Positions 60,707 through 64,000 of a stretch of 64,000 bases of DNA are shown here, piece after piece (position 1 is the stretch's first letter; the number at the start of each line of letters is the position of its first letter). The notes beneath the pieces are model-generated. The model made no database searches. It saw only the letters and a list, made by a program, of their open reading frames with translations, and was not told the origin of the DNA. The translations under genes were made by a program, and so were the position numbers. The stretch spans positions 372,001 to 436,000 of the forward strand of contig NC_016520.1 of NCBI RefSeq assembly GCF_000236905.1, written 5' to 3'. This stretch comes from Tetrapisispora phaffii CBS 4417 (lineage: Eukaryota; Ascomycota; Saccharomycetes; Saccharomycetales; Saccharomycetaceae).

Positions 60707-63508
60707 TTATTTTTTTATATTAGTATTTGATGCTGATCTCCTCAATGCATAGGCAACTGAAGCCTGTTTCGACTTTTTACTTCTTTCGCTATCCTTTACA
60801 TGACCTCTGGTATCCAAATTAACAGTACCTGCACTTTCAAATAAGTTAACATTACCAATAAGTAAACCTAATGTTTCTAATACTTGCTGAGGATCGGTTA
60901 AATGTGCTTTAGCCACTGTCTTTTTCTTACCAGAACCAACTGAAACAGGGTATAGACCGTAACTTCCATTTCCATTTTTCATGTCTGGATACTTTTCTGA
61001 CCATATATCATGAACAGAGTTTAATTGCTTGAACATGTCTTCATCAGTACGATCATCACCTAAACACAAAACAAAATCTGCCATCTGTTCGAATGGCTTT
61101 CCTGTATCAGCACCCTTTAAAAAGTCAGGAGTCTCCCCATGTTTATTCCAAATTAATCTCTTAACAATTTCACCCTTATTCACAAATTTTGGACGAACTT
61201 CAATATTAGCTTTACCATCCATAACCTCCAAGTCATGAACATCAGAGAATTTTAATAACTCATTCTTCAATTCTTTCGCACTAAATTCCCCTAATTCCGG
61301 AACAGCCTTTCTGTAATGCCATGTTAGTGCAACTTTTTTAGTTTCAATAAACGAACCAGGTGTACGATCGGTAAATTCTTGCATTTTTTCAGCAACTAAT
61401 TTTTGCCAAGTCATGTCGTATGCTTCTGCCAAGTTAATCCAATTTTTAGTATTTGCATTTTTAATGAAACAACCGTGCTCAGCACTTAATCCTAGTTCAG
61501 GGACTTTTGAGCCCAACCATTTGTTTAAAAATTTTGAGTCACGGCCTGAAATGATCCAGATTTCATTTTTAGGATCTGCTACAAGCTTATTCAAAATTGA
61601 GTACAGTCTAGCAGTTGGAATAGCCGCAGCTGGATCTTGAACGATCGGAGTTAAAGTACCGTCATAATCAAATAAAAATAAACGGCGTTGTGCTTTATTA
61701 TAATCGTCTAATAGAACTGGCCTATTTAAGGCTGGTGTAATTTTCCTTTCTGCAGGATCAGTACTTTCGTTTTTATCCGTAATCTCTTTAAAGGAATCAA
61801 GTAATTTATCTGTCCAATTTTGTATAATTGGAACTTGACTCCAAACTGTTTTTTGTAAAGCATATTTCTCCTCTTTTGTTAATGAAAAAGCCTTCTTTAT
61901 CTTTTTAGCAACAGCAACTGAATCCCAAGGGTTAACAATCATTGCATCTTTCAAGACGGTGCTGCTACCCGAAAACTCACTTATAATCAAAGGATCACCG
62001 TAGCAATGGAATTGGGATTCGTGAGATTTTAAGGTGACGTACTCTAATGAGGTGGTATTTATGCCATCTCTGACGGTTGTGACTAGACACAAATCAGCAG
62101 CTCTCAATAGAGATAGATAAACATCATTTGGTATTCTCATGTAGTAATGCTGTACAGGTGTAAAATTCAACTCACCATATTGAGCATTAATAGAATTAAC
62201 TATGTCGTTGATTTGTTGTTCTAATTTGATAATGGATGAATTATATCTATTAGCAATAGGACTACTAACTTGAATTAAACACACTTTACCAATCCATTCT
62301 GGATTCATAGCTAAAAATGTTTCAAAGGCTCTTAGTTTTTGAATTACTCCTGTAGTTTCATTCAAACGATCTCTACCAATGATGATTTTTTTACCTTGAT
62401 AAGCCTGTTTAATTGCTAAAACCTTTGCATCGACATTTTTATTGAATGCATTCTTCAAGAAGCTTTTAGAATCTATACCAATTGGCAATGAATCAACAAT
62501 AATATCACCACCATAAACACTTAAATTATATTGATCTAAGTCAAACGTGTTATTGAAAATCTTTTTGTGAGTACAATCCAACAATCTCTTACATGAAGAA
62601 ACAAAATGTCTAGCGAAGCCATCATTTTGAAATGTAACTCTGTCAGCTCCTACCAAACCGTCCAAGATTTGTTTTCTTCTTGGTAAACATCTAAAATACT
62701 CATTACTTGGCCAAGAGGTATGATGGAAATAAGCAATTTTAATATTATCGTCTCTATCATTCAATTGCATTCTCAATAATTGTGGTAATAACAACAGATA
62801 GTAATCATGAATCCAAATGACATCCCCATTCTTGTAAATTTTTGAAATTTCCATGGCGTAAGCTTCATTGAATTTGACGTAATCGTACCACCAATCCTTC
62901 TCTTTCTCACCTTCAGCATTCTGCTTCAATATATAATGAAACGTTGGCCATATAATGTTTTCAGCATACATTCTCCATCTCTTTTGATCTCTTCTTAGCA
63001 GCCAGACCGGATGAACGTTGTCAACATTCACGTTGAACGTATTGCCTTCTTCATTTTTCTTCTCCGGAGCAGAAGGATCGCTATACAGGTAACTCTTCAA
63101 CGCAGAGTTCAATGAATCCAACTGTTGGTTGCTCAAATAAAGTGGGTCGTCATTATTCACAGCAGAACTTGAAGATTTCTCCAAGTTATTCAAATCGTTT
63201 TTCAAATGTTGATCCAAAATATCTGCGTTAATGACTTTTGAATCCAAATCTTTCAACTCAGTTTCATCTTCATTTATTTGTTCATCTTCTTCATGTTTGG
63301 CAAATATTGGAACGTCGTCTCTTGTAATTTCACCTGTCCAACCGACTATATGCTGTTCGTAATTTTCATTGTCATTCAAATATTGGAAAGAAGTATATAA
63401 CGCAGGGTTTGTCAATAAAGGTTTAATGTTCCATTCATCATTATACCCATTCAATTGGATATTGAAAGGTAGCTGTCCTACACAATTAATAATTCTTTGT
63501 TTAGCCAT
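60707..63508 (-). CDS. TPS2: TPS2, trehalose-6-phosphate phosphatase
   Basis: 933 residues (yeast Tps2 896). The N-terminal two thirds are a glycosyltransferase family 20 domain (VHPVWLLRRDQKRWR, IWPTFHYIL, WIHDYYLLLLPQLLR, FHHTSWPSNEYFR), catalytically inactive in Tps2. The C-terminal HAD phosphatase has the nucleophile motif FDYDGTLTP (Asp614), SGRD, SAEHGCF and CLGDDRTDEDMF. Tps2 dephosphorylates trehalose-6-phosphate in the Tps1-Tps2-Tps3-Tsl1 complex, giving trehalose for heat and stress tolerance. The start MAKQRIINCVGQLP lines up with the family. Matches YDR074W next to PPH3 (YDR075W) in the chromosome IV order. Confidence 0.98.
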   Translation of the reverse strand: MAKQRIINCVGQLPFNIQLNGYNDEWNIKPLLTNPALYTSFQYLNDNENYEQHIVGWTGEITRDDVPIFAKHEEDEQINEDETELKDLDSKVINADILDQHLKNDLNNLEKSSSSAVNNDDPLYLSNQQLDSLNSALKSYLYSDPSAPEKKNEEGNTFNVNVDNVHPVWLLRRDQKRWRMYAENIIWPTFHYILKQNAEGEKEKDWWYDYVKFNEAYAMEISKIYKNGDVIWIHDYYLLLLPQLLRMQLNDRDDNIKIAYFHHTSWPSNEYFRCLPRRKQILDGLVGADRVTFQNDGFARHFVSSCKRLLDCTHKKIFNNTFDLDQYNLSVYGGDIIVDSLPIGIDSKSFLKNAFNKNVDAKVLAIKQAYQGKKIIIGRDRLNETTGVIQKLRAFETFLAMNPEWIGKVCLIQVSSPIANRYNSSIIKLEQQINDIVNSINAQYGELNFTPVQHYYMRIPNDVYLSLLRAADLCLVTTVRDGINTTSLEYVTLKSHESQFHCYGDPLIISEFSGSSTVLKDAMIVNPWDSVAVAKKIKKAFSLTKEEKYALQKTVWSQVPIIQNWTDKLLDSFKEITDKNESTDPAERKITPALNRPVLLDDYNKAQRRLFLFDYDGTLTPIVQDPAAAIPTARLYSILNKLVADPKNEIWIISGRDSKFLNKWLGSKVPELGLSAEHGCFIKNANTKNWINLAEAYDMTWQKLVAEKMQEFTDRTPGSFIETKKVALTWHYRKAVPELGEFSAKELKNELLKFSDVHDLEVMDGKANIEVRPKFVNKGEIVKRLIWNKHGETPDFLKGADTGKPFEQMADFVLCLGDDRTDEDMFKQLNSVHDIWSEKYPDMKNGNGSYGLYPVSVGSGKKKTVAKAHLTDPQQVLETLGLLIGNVNLFESAGTVNLDTRGHVKDSERSKKSKQASVAYALRRSASNTNIKK

Positions 63509-64000
63509 CGTTTACAAGTCGTTTTTATAGATATTATTTGCTGCTCCCTATTTTTTCAATAGGTGTTCGAAGAGAGAAATTAGGAAACGAATTAATACAA
63601 ACAACAAAGAAATAGCTCGACACGACTTATATATATATATATATATGTCTGTTGTGTGTGTGTGAATGATCAACTAATAAATACTAGAATGAATTGAGTA
63701 AGTATTACGATCAGGGGGTGATAGATAAAATTCCATATCATGCATTAATTAATTTTTAGTTTATTCATATCCATGACGAATTTTCATTTAGATTTTCCAA
63801 ACATTACCCTGGTTTTCAAGCGCAGAGAGACAAATGAACATTAGAACGACATACAGTCTGCATCAGTACAACAAGCGGGGCTACAAAGCAACCTCATCTC
63901 AAGTAACTTTGCCATGGACAAGGAGACGAGTTGGAAGACCTTGACACCCAACAGCAACGTCATGTGGGGATATATGTTGACATCGTTTGATTAACGTATG
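63509..64000. promoter_or_regulatory. TPS2 upstream region
   Basis: 492 bp to the window edge. A TA microsatellite followed by a TG run lies at about 63629-63663, and one STRE core (AGGGG, 63713-63717) at about 205 bp upstream. TPS2 in S. cerevisiae is induced by Msn2/4 through STREs, so this site is a plausible control element. Confidence 0.5.

Overview
This window is nuclear DNA of a budding yeast (Saccharomycetaceae). The genes are compact, AT-rich and apparently all intronless. There is a eukaryotic tRNA-Ile(AAU), and nearly every protein resembles a Saccharomyces cerevisiae protein. Twenty-eight protein genes can be named, one of them cut by the left edge.

The gene order is informative. 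Read left to right, the genes correspond to two S. cerevisiae blocks, both descending: chromosome IV right arm (YDR107C to YDR074W) and chromosome V right arm (YER180C-A to YER147C). The two sets are interleaved, and every gene has the orientation expected from its S. cerevisiae counterpart. Many genes expected in a pre-duplication ancestor are absent (for example homologues of BMH1/2, BRR2, RAD24, CCA1, TVP23 and VPS41). This is what a post-whole-genome-duplication lineage looks like when it resolved duplicate loss differently from S. cerevisiae. A Vanderwaltozyma- or Tetrapisispora-like yeast is my best guess; species is not determined.

Layout: (1) 1-5.5 kb: TMN2 (partial), an inverted pair of LTR-like sequences, tRNA-Ile, SLO1, TMS1. 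(2) 5.6-10.6 kb: the meiotic genes DMC1 and SPO71, divergently transcribed from one shared promoter carrying URS1-like and MSE sites. (3) 10.9-19.1 kb: PDA1, TMT1, GRX3/4, RAD3, ADK2. (4) 19.4-25.9 kb: an RPH1/GIS1 homologue whose JmjC domain has lost catalytic residues, then BCK2, separated by a long GC-rich stretch. (5) 28.7-36.5 kb: RLI1, a YDR090C homologue, SLU7, AFR1. (6) 38.8-46.4 kb: RRP8, STN1, PDC2. (7) 46.5-54.8 kb: COG3, PET100, MYG1 (YER156C), a YER152C aminotransferase, RAD55. (8) 55.5-63.5 kb: PPH3, SPT15 (TBP), SCC4, TPS2.

The genes do not form one pathway; the order is inherited chromosome structure. Some functional themes recur: meiosis and recombination (DMC1, SPO71, RAD55), glucose and fermentation control (PDA1, PDC2, BCK2, TPS2), and genome maintenance (RAD3, STN1, SCC4, PPH3). 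I saw no virus, CRISPR array, rRNA, complete transposon or biosynthetic cluster. The most interesting unexplained sequence is intergenic: hairpin-rich stretches, GC-rich promoter islands in an AT-rich genome, and the LTR-like palindrome next to the tRNA gene.
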